This document shows, piece by piece, positions 35,607-43,856 of a stretch of DNA of 64,000 bases (position 1 is its first letter; each line of letters begins with the position of its first letter). Below the pieces are notes generated by a model. The model made no database searches, was not told where the DNA came from, and saw nothing but the letters and a program-made list of their open reading frames with translations. Source of the stretch: Bordetella sp. 02P26C-1 (GTDB lineage: Bacteria; Pseudomonadota; Gammaproteobacteria; Burkholderiales; Burkholderiaceae_B); NCBI RefSeq assembly GCF_009763255.1, contig NZ_WSJB01000002.1, positions 149,689 to 213,688 of the forward strand. Reading direction: 5' to 3'. The translations under genes were made by a program, and so were the position numbers.

Positions 35607-36289
35607 GCTTGGGCCTCGAATACAGATTGAACTCGGGATTGGCGATAAGTGATCAAGTCCGCAATAGAAATAATGGTCAGATCATGGCTAAGCGCAAATG
35701 CAATGAGGTCCGCACGGCGCGCCATGCTGCCATCGTCGTTGACCAGCTCACACAACACGCCTCCCACGCCCCGCCCGGCGAGAGCCACCAAATCATGAGC
35801 GGCTTCGGTATGCCCGGGCCGTTCCAGCACCCCGCCTGCCCTGCTGCGCAGCGGGAAAATATGCCCGGGACGCACGAAATCGTCTGCCTTGGCGGCCGGG
35901 TCGGCCAGGGCGCGCAACGTGGCGGCGCGATCGGCCGCCGAAATTCCCGTGCTGACACCTAGCCGCAGGTCCACGCTCACCGTAAAAGCCGTTCTGAAAG
36001 GATCGGCGTTGTTTGTCACCATCGGCGGTAACTCAAGACGGTCCAACACCTCGCCCGGCAGCGAAACGCACACCACGCCGCTCGTATGACGCACCATGAA
36101 GGCCATCTTTTCCGGTGTGACCGCGTTCGCGGCGATGATAAGGTCGCCCTCGTTTTCGCGCGTCTCGTCATCGACCACCAGCACGAACTCGCCGCGGCGC
36201 ATCGCGTCTATGGCCGTTTCGACGGAATCAAATGCGCGTTCCGACCGCGCTTGGGTAACGCGCGAGACGGCTTGGGCTACGACAGACAT
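35603..36289 (-). CDS. ribB: 3,4-dihydroxy-2-butanone 4-phosphate synthase
   Basis: 228 aa from ATG 36289, which has AGGAG six bases upstream. [31 protein letters not shown] is the metal/substrate acidic loop. [52 protein letters not shown] and [10 protein letters not shown] complete the RibB signature. There is no GTP cyclohydrolase II domain. It converts ribulose 5-phosphate to the four-carbon riboflavin precursor. Placed with a flavin reductase, it probably boosts FMN for the adjacent monooxygenase and duplicates a chromosomal function. Confidence 0.9.
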   Translation of the reverse strand: MSVVAQAVSRVTQARSERAFDSVETAIDAMRRGEFVLVVDDETRENEGDLIIAANAVTPEKMAFMVRHTSGVVCVSLPGEVLDRLELPPMVTNNADPFRTAFTVSVDLRLGVSTGISAADRAATLRALADPAAKADDFVRPGHIFPLRSRAGGVLERPGHTEAAHDLVALAGRGVGGVLCELVNDDGSMARRADLIAFALSHDLTIISIADLITYRQSRVQSVFEAQA

Positions 36290-36352
36290 AAGCAACTCCT
36301 GTAATCAGACTAGCGACAGTCTAGGAGGGCTACCGTCTACAAACAATTTGCA

Positions 36353-36365
36353 GAATTGAATTTAT
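36353..36365. promoter_or_regulatory. Motif GAATTGAATTTAT upstream of ribB
   Basis: Resembles the AAATTGGAATTTAT element at 18.3 and 28.4 kb with one G missing, about 65 bp upstream of ribB. It may be a LysR site for the regulator at 36416-37351. The match is weak and could be chance in AT-rich sequence. Confidence 0.3.
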
Positions 36366-36415
36366 CTATAACCAACGGGAATAAGTGGTGCGTGTGCACC
36401 TGCCCTGCCCCGCGA

Positions 36416-37351
36416 TCAAGCCAGTTTTGCGAGCTGGGTTTTAAAGTTTTTGCTCAGGAAGTCCTGGAAATTCTGTCCGGCCACATTTAATTCGGCGTTG
36501 CGCGCAACCACCATCCCGTAGCAGCGCATGATTGTCAGATCCTTGACGTCAATAGTCTTGCGTACCCCGCGCGCATTGTCATGCGCCATGGACTGCGGCA
36601 AAAACGTAATGCAGTTGCCGGCATCGACCATGCCAAGCAATGTCGGCAAGGTGATCGTGATCGCTGGATTAAATGGCGCGCCGCGACGCTCGAATTCTGC
36701 CTGCAGCTGTTTGCGCAGCGCCTGATAGCGATCCAGTAGCATGAGCGGGTACGGAAAAATCTGCTCTAAATCCACCGATTCGGCGTTCGCCAGCGGATGC
36801 CGGGCCGGTACGACCAAGGTCATTTTTTCTTCGGCCAAGGATTTAAAACCCACTCCGCGCGGCGCGCTATCCAGGGCAGCGACCGCCATATCCGCATTGC
36901 CTTCGACCACACTGCGTATGACCTGCTCATAGGGCAGATCCCGCAGCACAATGCTCACGTCGGGATAGCGCTCGTTATAGGCATGGATCAGGGCGGGCAT
37001 GACGGTAGCCGCCAGCATGGGCGTGACCACGACGGTCACCCGATTGCGATCGACATCGGAGACCGCCTGGAATTTTCTCAGCACGTCGCGCAAGCCCGCT
37101 ACCGCCTGCTCGGCGGCGTCACGCAGCAAGATGCCATCCGGTGTGGGCTCAACCCGCCGCGTGGTGCGCACCAGGAGTTTGACGTGCAGCTTGTCTTCCA
37201 GACGACGCACCCGGTTGGTCACCGCCGGCTGGGACAAATGCAGCTTGCGCGCCGCCACGCTGAAACTGCCCTCTCGCACCACCCAAAGAAAGGTCTCGAG
37301 TTCAGCGATTTCCAGACGGGTCAACGAGGGAGGATCGATCAATTTATTCAC
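36416..37351 (-). CDS. LysR-family transcriptional regulator
   Basis: 311 aa from GTG 37351. The frame is open to 37471, but that would overlap the divergent monooxygenase start. HTH: LTRLEIAELETFLWVVREGSFSVAARKLHLSQPAVTNRVRRLEDKLHVKLLVRTTR. Effector domain: VTVVVTPMLAATVMPALIHAYNERYPDVSIVLRD. It is divergent from the monooxygenase operon and upstream of ribB/flavin reductase on its own strand, so one regulator could serve both arms. The start codon is uncertain because no ribosome site is evident. Confidence 0.87.
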   Translation of the reverse strand: MNKLIDPPSLTRLEIAELETFLWVVREGSFSVAARKLHLSQPAVTNRVRRLEDKLHVKLLVRTTRRVEPTPDGILLRDAAEQAVAGLRDVLRKFQAVSDVDRNRVTVVVTPMLAATVMPALIHAYNERYPDVSIVLRDLPYEQVIRSVVEGNADMAVAALDSAPRGVGFKSLAEEKMTLVVPARHPLANAESVDLEQIFPYPLMLLDRYQALRKQLQAEFERRGAPFNPAITITLPTLLGMVDAGNCITFLPQSMAHDNARGVRKTIDVKDLTIMRCYGMVVARNAELNVAGQNFQDFLSKNFKTQLAKLA

Positions 37352-37455
37352 GGTCGTTATGAATGTATCACAGGGCGGAAATTGTGCCGCGGGCAGTCTG
37401 CACCAATACTGGCGGTCAGTTTTTGTTCGAAACCACGCAACGACATAGGCTAGAC

Positions 37456-38817
37456 ATGAGTAAATCCCCACGCCAAATGACCTTGGTTGCTTTTTTGCAA
37501 GCGCAAAACTGCTCGAACTATGCGGGCTCTTGGCGTCACGCCTCCAGTATGACGGACTACTTGTCGCCCGAATACTATCAACGTATTGCCCGTACCTTGG
37601 AAGCCGGCAAGTTCGACATGGCGTTCTTCGACGACCGGCTGGCCATGCCGGACATCTACGGCGATGGCCACCAAGACACGGTCAAGTACGGTGTGCGTCC
37701 CATCAAGTTGGATCCCACCACCGTGCTCATGGCCATGGCCATGGCGACCTCCAAGCTGGGTCTGGGGGCCACTTACTCGACGACTTACTACGAACCGTTC
37801 CACGTCGCCCGGCTGTTTGCCTCACTGGACTTGATGACCAAGGGCCGCGTCGCCTGGAACGTCGTCACTTCGATGAACAACTCCGAGGCGGCCAACTTCG
37901 GTCGCTCGGAACACCTGGAACATGACCTGCGCTACGATCGCGCCGACGAATTCATGGAAGTCGTCATGGGCCATTGGGACACCTGGCAAGAAGGCGCCAT
38001 CATCGCCGACAAGGCCGCGGAAATCTTCGCCGACCCCGAGATGGTCAAGCGCCTGGATCATCAAGGACAGTATTTCAACTCGCGCGGTCCGCTGACGGTG
38101 CCGCGTTCCCCGCAAGGCCATCCGGTGATTTTGCAAGCCGGTCAAAGCGGCCGGGGTCTGGCCTTCGCCGCGCGCTGGGCCGAAGTGGTGTTCTGCAAAT
38201 ACCCCACCCTGGAAAACGGCAAGAAACAGTACCAGGCCCTCAAAGACGGCGTGGCCAATGCGGGACGCGATCCCGACTCGCTGAAGATCGCGCCGGAACT
38301 CAAAATCATCGTCGCCGAAACCGAGAGCCAGGCCAAGGAACAGCGCGACTACATCGCCAGCTTGTCGCGTCCTATCGATGGGTTGATCATGATGGGCGAG
38401 ACGCTGAACATCGACTTCTCGGGCCGCCCCTACGAACTGCCCTTCACCGATGAAGAACTGGCGGCGATGTCCTGGCAAGGCCTGCGCGACAAGGTCATCC
38501 AGATCAGCGGCAAAAAGAATCCGTCGGTCAAGGACTTCGTCGAGGCCTCCGGCCGTGGCACGCTCAACGACGGGCCCGTGTTCTGCGGCACCGGCGCACA
38601 GGTTGCCGACCAGATGGAAGAATGGTTCAAATCGGCCTGCGACGGTTTTGTGCTGTCGGCCACATCGGTGCCCGGCACCTACGAAGATATCGTCCGCCTC
38701 GTTGTGCCCGAACTGCAAAAACGTGGCCTCTTCCGCAAGGAATATACGGACACCACGCTGCGCGGCAACGTCGGCCTGGCCAAGCCGCGTGCCGGCGACT
38801 GGCGCCGCAAAAACTAA
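37456..38817 (+). CDS. Flavin-dependent monooxygenase, NtaA/SnaA/DszA family
   Basis: 453 aa from ATG 37456 (AGG six bases upstream). Family blocks: FLQAQNCSNYAGSWRH near the N-terminus, ARTLEAGKFDMAFFDDRLAMPD, LGLGATYSTTYYEPFHVARLFASLD, GRVAWNVVTSMNNSEAANFG, RSPQGHPVILQAGQSGRG. This bacterial-luciferase-like class uses FMNH2 from a partner reductase, presumably the product of 35106-35606, to oxygenate or cleave C-N or C-S substrates. It is the first gene of an operon with AtuA-like, DUF4387 and Bug genes. The substrate is unknown. Confidence 0.88.
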   Translation: MSKSPRQMTLVAFLQAQNCSNYAGSWRHASSMTDYLSPEYYQRIARTLEAGKFDMAFFDDRLAMPDIYGDGHQDTVKYGVRPIKLDPTTVLMAMAMATSKLGLGATYSTTYYEPFHVARLFASLDLMTKGRVAWNVVTSMNNSEAANFGRSEHLEHDLRYDRADEFMEVVMGHWDTWQEGAIIADKAAEIFADPEMVKRLDHQGQYFNSRGPLTVPRSPQGHPVILQAGQSGRGLAFAARWAEVVFCKYPTLENGKKQYQALKDGVANAGRDPDSLKIAPELKIIVAETESQAKEQRDYIASLSRPIDGLIMMGETLNIDFSGRPYELPFTDEELAAMSWQGLRDKVIQISGKKNPSVKDFVEASGRGTLNDGPVFCGTGAQVADQMEEWFKSACDGFVLSATSVPGTYEDIVRLVVPELQKRGLFRKEYTDTTLRGNVGLAKPRAGDWRRKN

Positions 38818-38832
38818 CAGGAGGCTCGAACC

Positions 38833-40197
38833 ATGACGCAAAAGACCGTTCGCATGATGTCGGCAAGCGGCATCCTGGGCTATGGCTTTCCCGAAAGCTC
38901 GCTTCAAGCCGCGCTGGCGCTCAAACCCCATATGATTGGCGTCGATGGCGGCAGCAGCGATCCAGGCCCGCATTACCTGGGCTCGGGCAAGACGCTCAAC
39001 TCTCGCCTGGCGATGAAGCGCGATCTGTCGCTGCTGTTGCGCGGCGCCATTGCCAACGGCATTCCGATGATGGTCGGGACTTGCGGGGGTGCCGGTGGCA
39101 CGCCGCATCTGCAGGCTTGCGCCGATATCATCCGCGAGATCGCCGCCGAGCATGGCCTGCACTTCAAGATGGCGCTCATCGATTCGGAGCAGGACAAGGG
39201 CTTTCTGCTGGAGCAATTGCAGGCCGGCAAGATCAAGCCGCTGAGCAACGCCCCGCAAATCCGCGCCGAAGACATCGAGCAAGCCGTGCGTATCGTCGGC
39301 ATGATGGGCCCGGAACCCTACCGCGAGGCACTGGCTGCCGGGGCACAGGTCATCCTCGGCGGGCGCGGCACCGACCCGGCGCCTTGGGTCGCACTCGCCA
39401 TGCATCATGGCTTGCCGGAAGCCCCGGCCTGGTATGCGGGCAAGATCCTCGAATGCGCCTGCAATGCCGCCATTCCCAAGAAGCACGATTGCTTGATGGT
39501 CACGGTGGGCGAAGACTTCGTCGAAACCGAGCCCCTGAATCCGGAGTTGCGCTGCACGCCGATGTCGGTAGCCGTCCAGGCCCTGCACGAAACCTCCAGC
39601 CCGATCATTCGCTACGAACCGGGTGGCGTGGTGGACGCGAGCGAATGCGTAATCGAAGCGCTGACCGAGCGGCGCGTGCGTATCACCGGCATGCGTTGGA
39701 TTCCCAAGCCCTACAGCATCAAGCTCGAGGGCGCGCGCATGGCCGGCTATAGCGCGATCACCATCGCCGCCACGCGCGACCCGGGCCTCATCGGTCAGCT
39801 CGACAGCTTTATGGCGTTCGTGCGTGAATCCACCGCGACGAAAGTCAGCGCGCTGGGGATCGATCCCTCGACCTACCAGCTGGTACTGCGCTTGTATGGC
39901 CAGGACGGCGTGATGGGCGCCTGGGAACCGAAAAAAGACAGCGTGCCGACCGAGGTTGCCATCATCGCCGAGGTCGTGGCCGACACCCAAGAAATCGCCA
40001 ATGCGGCCCTGTCGCTGGCACGGGTGACCCTGCTTCACTCTGACTTCGCCGGACGGATGTGTCGCGAAGGGAACATGGCCTTCCCATTTTCCCCGTCCGA
40101 TATCGAACGTGGGCCCATCTACGAGTTCATGCTCCAACACGTGCTTGAAATCGATGATCCGCTGCGCATGTTCCCCATTCATTACGAAGAAGTCTAG
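38833..40197 (+). CDS. AtuA-like (DUF1446) family protein
   Basis: 454 aa. The opening VRMMSASGILGYGFPESSLQAAL and IGVDGGSSDPGPHYLGSGKT, then GTCGGAGGTPHLQAC and ILGGRGTDPAPWVALAMHHG, are typical of the acyclic terpene utilisation AtuA/DUF1446 family. Its biochemical role is not well established; AtuA is needed for citronellol/geraniol catabolism. A good ribosome site (AGGAGGCTCGAACC) lies before the ATG. The gene is 15 bp after the monooxygenase and 8 bp before the DUF4387 gene, a frequent partner. Confidence 0.82.
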   Translation: MTQKTVRMMSASGILGYGFPESSLQAALALKPHMIGVDGGSSDPGPHYLGSGKTLNSRLAMKRDLSLLLRGAIANGIPMMVGTCGGAGGTPHLQACADIIREIAAEHGLHFKMALIDSEQDKGFLLEQLQAGKIKPLSNAPQIRAEDIEQAVRIVGMMGPEPYREALAAGAQVILGGRGTDPAPWVALAMHHGLPEAPAWYAGKILECACNAAIPKKHDCLMVTVGEDFVETEPLNPELRCTPMSVAVQALHETSSPIIRYEPGGVVDASECVIEALTERRVRITGMRWIPKPYSIKLEGARMAGYSAITIAATRDPGLIGQLDSFMAFVRESTATKVSALGIDPSTYQLVLRLYGQDGVMGAWEPKKDSVPTEVAIIAEVVADTQEIANAALSLARVTLLHSDFAGRMCREGNMAFPFSPSDIERGPIYEFMLQHVLEIDDPLRMFPIHYEEV

Positions 40198-40205
40198 GAG
40201 CCCAC

Positions 40206-40529
40206 ATGGTCAAGCTGAAGCAAATCGCCAAAGCCTGCAAGAGCAAAAACGCCGGCCCCTTTCACATCACGTTGGACATCATGTTCGACAACGCGGACCT
40301 GTTCAAACAGGTGCGAGACTCCGGCGTGATCTGCCCGGACCTCATTGCTTCGCTCTACGGTGTCAAGCCGCAGGATGTGCTCTTTACCGAGTACCCCCCT
40401 GCCCTCGCTTGGAAAGCGACATTGCCGCGTCGCATTCCGTCGGGCGCCATCGGCGATACCGATATTTATGGCGCCCAGCAACATGCGCCGTTGCTGGATA
40501 TCGAGATCCCCATCGACATCGCTAAATAG
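40206..40529 (+). CDS. DUF4387 domain protein
   Basis: 107 aa. LKQIAKACKSKNAGPFHITLDIMFDN and GVKPQDVLFTEYPPALAWKATLPRR are recognisable DUF4387 blocks. The family usually sits directly after AtuA-like genes, as here, and in some proteins is fused to them, so the two probably form a complex. TAGGAG is in the ribosome-binding position. Function unknown. A perfect hairpin follows the gene. Confidence 0.82.
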   Translation: MVKLKQIAKACKSKNAGPFHITLDIMFDNADLFKQVRDSGVICPDLIASLYGVKPQDVLFTEYPPALAWKATLPRRIPSGAIGDTDIYGAQQHAPLLDIEIPIDIAK

Positions 40530-40554
40530 AAGTCCAGATCTGAACATATACCCC

Positions 40555-40574
40555 CTGCCTCGCTCGCGAGGCAG
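40555..40574 (+). terminator. Perfect hairpin between DUF4387 and Bug genes
   Basis: CTGCCTCGC and GCGAGGCAG form a nine-pair stem with almost no loop, followed by TATTTC. The U-tract is weak, so this may be a partial terminator or an mRNA-processing hairpin that lets the Bug gene be expressed at a different level. Confidence 0.5.
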
Positions 40575-40670
40575 TATTTCATGGCGCTGGTATGGACGAG
40601 CCACAAACGCCGTCACCGCGCGGCAAAGAACGATATGCAGGTTCAATAAGCTAATAGGAGACCACGAAAA

Positions 40671-41633
40671 ATGAAAATATGGAAAAAAGGGGTGATCGCG
40701 ATCGCCCTGCAACTCGTTGCAGCCAGCGCATTCGCGCAAGATTTTCCGGAAGGGAAAACCTTGAATATGGTGCTGGGTTTCGCACCCGGCGGCGCGACCG
40801 ATGCGATGGCCCGTATCGTCGCCAAGAAAGTATCGGAAAACACCGGGCAGTCGATCGCCGTGGTCAATAAACCCGGCGCTGGCGGCAATATTGCTCAGCA
40901 GTACGTCGTGTCGGCCGAACCGGACGGCTCGACCATTCTGGTCGGCAGTATCGGATCGCTCACGATCAATCCTCACCTCATGACGTTTTCGTATGATCCG
41001 CTAAAGGACCTGTCACCCATCACCATGGGTGTGGCCTATCCGCTGGTACTGGTCGTCAATCCGCAAGTCGGCGCGAAAAACGTCAAGGATCTCGTCAACA
41101 TTGCCAAAACCAAACAGCTGGATTTCGCCTCCAGTGGTGTGGGGTCCGCCACGCATATGGCAGGCGAAATGCTGAATCAGCGTGCGGGCATCAATATGGT
41201 GCATGTGCCCTACAAGGGCGGCGGCCCCGCGATGATCGACCTGCTAGGCGGCCGCATCGACGCCTACTATGCCTCGCCGACCTCTGCCGCGCAGCACATC
41301 AAGAATGGGCAGCTCACGGCCTTGGCCACTACCGGCCCGACGCGCGCAGAGATCCTGCCCGAGGTGCCGACGGTCGCCGAGTCCGGATACCCCGGCTACA
41401 ACGCGTTGAATTGGTACGCGTTCCTGGCGCCCGCCAAAACCCCCAAGCCCGTGATCGACCGCTGGAATCAGGAAATCGTCAAAGCCCTCAAGTCCCCGGA
41501 CGTCATCAAGCTGCTGGAGGAACAAGGCTTGACCCCGATGCCCGGCACGCCTGAAGAGCTTGCACAGTTCATGCAGACCGAATCGGACAACTGGGCCAAA
41601 GTGGTCAAAGAGGGCAAGATCACGCTGCAATAA
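40671..41633 (+). CDS. Bug/TctC-family periplasmic solute receptor
   Basis: 320 aa. The signal peptide MKIWKKGVIAIALQLVAASAFA is cleaved near AQD. Fingerprints: LNMVLGFAPGGATDAMARIV, VNKPGAGGNIAQQYVV, MVHVPYKGGGPAMIDLLGGRID. TAGGAG lies before the ATG. It is the last gene of the monooxygenase/AtuA-like operon, after a 141-bp gap with a hairpin, and probably captures the compound oxygenated by that operon. Confidence 0.93.
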   Translation: MKIWKKGVIAIALQLVAASAFAQDFPEGKTLNMVLGFAPGGATDAMARIVAKKVSENTGQSIAVVNKPGAGGNIAQQYVVSAEPDGSTILVGSIGSLTINPHLMTFSYDPLKDLSPITMGVAYPLVLVVNPQVGAKNVKDLVNIAKTKQLDFASSGVGSATHMAGEMLNQRAGINMVHVPYKGGGPAMIDLLGGRIDAYYASPTSAAQHIKNGQLTALATTGPTRAEILPEVPTVAESGYPGYNALNWYAFLAPAKTPKPVIDRWNQEIVKALKSPDVIKLLEEQGLTPMPGTPEELAQFMQTESDNWAKVVKEGKITLQ

Positions 41634-41658
41634 GCGCCTTGCATAACGGGCGCTGCTT
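41633..41658 (+). terminator. Probable terminator after the Bug gene
   Basis: AGCGCC (41633-41638) pairs with GGCGCT (41649-41654) and is followed by GCTTTTCT. The six-pair stem with a short U-run starts right at the stop codon. Confidence 0.5.
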
Positions 41659-41822
41659 TTCTCTCAGCGCCCTGATATTCACGACTCTCCATGCGCGGGC
41701 TTTAGGAGCGTGCAGCTTCCTAAAGCCTGATTGCATCGCCGTCTTTGCGCTAAGCCGGGAATGCACGGCCCTCCGCCGCCGTACTATAGTTCGATCCCCA
41801 TCACCGCAGCAGGAAGGCATGC

Positions 41823-42647
41823 ATGAGCGTCCAACAGGCCATCACACGCAAAACCATTTCCGCCATCCGCCAGTCCAAGGGACGCGGCAACATCGTGGCA
41901 TTAACCGCATACACCACGCCCATGGCGCGGCACCTGGACGCACACGCCGATCTGCTGCTGGTAGGCGATTCGCTGGGCATGGTGGTGTACGGCCTGCCCA
42001 GCACGCTGGCCGTGACCCTGGACATGATGATCGCGCATGGCGCGGCCGTCGTGCGCGGATCGGCGCAGGCGTGCGTCGTGGTTGACCTGCCCTTCGGCAG
42101 CTACCAGGCATCCCCCCAGCAGGCATTCACCGCAGCGGCCCGCGTGCTAGCCGAAACCGGTGCTCAAGCGGTCAAGCTCGAAGGAGGCATTGAGATGGCA
42201 GAGACGGTGCAATTCCTGAGCGTGCGCGGCGTGCCTGTCATCAGCCATATCGGCTTGATGCCACAACAGTTCAACGCCGTAGGTGGCTACAAAGCCCAGG
42301 GCATGCAAGCCGACGCCGGTGAACGCATCTTGAATGACGCAAAGGCGCTTGAGCAAGCGGGCGCCTTTGCCCTGGTGGTGGAATGCACGGCCGAGGCCGT
42401 GGGTCGCCGCGTCACCGAAGCGCTGAGCATTCCCGTCATCGGCATAGGTGCGTCGCCGGCGTGCGATGGTCAGATCCTGGTTACCGAAGACATGCTGGGC
42501 ATGTCGGGCACCCGGGTCCCGCGCTTCGTAAAGCAATATCTTCAAATGAGCACGATGATCGAGCAGGCCGCCGCGAGCTACGCGCAGGAGGTGCGCAGTG
42601 GCGCGTTCCCGGCGATCGAGCATTGCTTCGGCACCAAGACCAGCTGA
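41823..42647 (+). CDS. panB: 3-methyl-2-oxobutanoate hydroxymethyltransferase
   Basis: 274 aa. Catalyses the first step of pantothenate synthesis, transferring hydroxymethyl from methylene-tetrahydrofolate to 2-oxoisovalerate. Seen: [33 protein letters not shown] (metal-binding Asp), [26 protein letters not shown] (Lys/Glu), [44 protein letters not shown] is in the ribosome position. No panC is adjacent. PanB here is a core biosynthetic gene beside the replication module, either a paralog or an essential gene resident on the replicon. Confidence 0.92.
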   Translation: MSVQQAITRKTISAIRQSKGRGNIVALTAYTTPMARHLDAHADLLLVGDSLGMVVYGLPSTLAVTLDMMIAHGAAVVRGSAQACVVVDLPFGSYQASPQQAFTAAARVLAETGAQAVKLEGGIEMAETVQFLSVRGVPVISHIGLMPQQFNAVGGYKAQGMQADAGERILNDAKALEQAGAFALVVECTAEAVGRRVTEALSIPVIGIGASPACDGQILVTEDMLGMSGTRVPRFVKQYLQMSTMIEQAAASYAQEVRSGAFPAIEHCFGTKTS

Positions 42648-42692
42648 CCTCGCAGCGGTGAAATCCAGGCGGCGGGGTAAAATCCGCTCCCC

Positions 42693-43727
42693 ATGCGCTA
42701 TACCGACTTCGACCAACGCCTCGTCGCCCTCGACGCCCTGCCCATCCATCGCGGCAGGATCATGCGCGTCTGGCTGCAAGGGCAAGCGCTAGACCACGGC
42801 ACGCGGCGGCGGCAGTCCGAGCATTTCCTGCCGCTGGCATTGCGCAACGCGGTGCCGGCTTTGACGGCCGAACTGGACGGCCTTGCACGCGTGCGCGCCG
42901 AACATACCGGCAACGACGGCTCGCGCCTGCTTGTCGAACTCGCCGATGGCCAGATGGTGGAAAGCGTGCTGCTGCCGCGCGACGGGCTTTGCGTGTCGAC
43001 CCAGGTGGGATGCGCGGTCGGCTGCCGTTTTTGCATGACCGGCAAGAGCGGCCTGATCCGCCAAATCACCAGTATGGAAATTCTCGCGCAAGTGGTGTTG
43101 GCGCGACGTTTGCGCGCGGTAAAGAAAGTCGTTTTCATGGGGATGGGCGAGCCGGCACACAATCTCGACAACGTGCTCGAAGCCATCAATCTGCTAGGCA
43201 CCGAAGGCAATATCGGCCATAAGAATCTGGTGTTTTCCACGGTCGGCGACCGACGCGTGTTCGACGCCCTGCCCCAGCAACGCGTCAAGCCCGCATTGGC
43301 CCTGTCACTGCACACGACCAAGGCCGACTTGCGCGCACAACTGCTACCGCGCGCGCCCAAAATGACGCCGGAAGAATTAGTCGAACTCGGCGAAGCGTAC
43401 GCCCGTGACACCGGCTATCCCATTCAGTATCAATGGACGCTGCTCAAAGACGTCAATGACGGCGACGACGAACTCGACGCCGTCGTGCACTTGCTCAAGG
43501 GCAAGTACGGCGTGCTCAACCTGATCCCCTTCAATAGTCTGGAAGGTGACGACTACCAGCGCCCCGATCTCGAACGGATTCGCGAGATCGTGCGCTATCT
43601 GCATAGCCGCGGCGTACTGACGAAGGTCCGAAACAGTGCTGGCCAGGACGTGGAGGCCGGCTGTGGACAGTTGCGAGCTCGCGCGGTGGAATCCACCCAC
43701 GTCATACAAGTAAAACGGCGCTCCTAA
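42693..43727 (+). CDS. RlmN/Cfr-family radical SAM RNA methyltransferase
   Basis: 344 aa. Radical SAM cluster CAVGCRFC (CxxxCxxC) in STQVGCAVGCRFCMTGKSG, then VVFMGMGEPAHNLDNVLEAI, STVGDRRVFDAL, ALSLHTTKADLRAQLLPRAP, LKDVNDGDDE and the second catalytic Cys in GQDVEAGCGQLRA. The family methylates adenosine (A2503 of 23S rRNA for RlmN; also tRNA). Sequence around the cluster differs from canonical RlmN (MTGKSGLIRQIT versus STGxQGFxRNL), so it may be a divergent paralog. It starts 46 bp after panB. Confidence 0.85.
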   Translation: MRYTDFDQRLVALDALPIHRGRIMRVWLQGQALDHGTRRRQSEHFLPLALRNAVPALTAELDGLARVRAEHTGNDGSRLLVELADGQMVESVLLPRDGLCVSTQVGCAVGCRFCMTGKSGLIRQITSMEILAQVVLARRLRAVKKVVFMGMGEPAHNLDNVLEAINLLGTEGNIGHKNLVFSTVGDRRVFDALPQQRVKPALALSLHTTKADLRAQLLPRAPKMTPEELVELGEAYARDTGYPIQYQWTLLKDVNDGDDELDAVVHLLKGKYGVLNLIPFNSLEGDDYQRPDLERIREIVRYLHSRGVLTKVRNSAGQDVEAGCGQLRARAVESTHVIQVKRRS

Positions 43728-43856
43728 CCCAAACGCGGTGTATTGCCGTGTCACTCGGTCCGATTCAAGGAATCGTCCAAAGCGACGAGAGGGAATCGTG
43801 TTGTATTGGCACCCTTATCAAGATTACCCAACCTCTAATCTTGCTCGGAGTCCTAC

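Noticed and set aside
36290..36415. FMN riboswitch before ribB
   Set aside because: The leader is short and lacks the conserved RFN-element sequence blocks; only a small AGACT-N6-AGTCT dyad was seen.
37822..40182. A 786-codon open frame on the minus strand
   Set aside because: It is fully antisense to the monooxygenase and AtuA-like genes, has His/Gly/Arg-rich shadow composition and no recognisable domain; GC-rich codon bias explains it.
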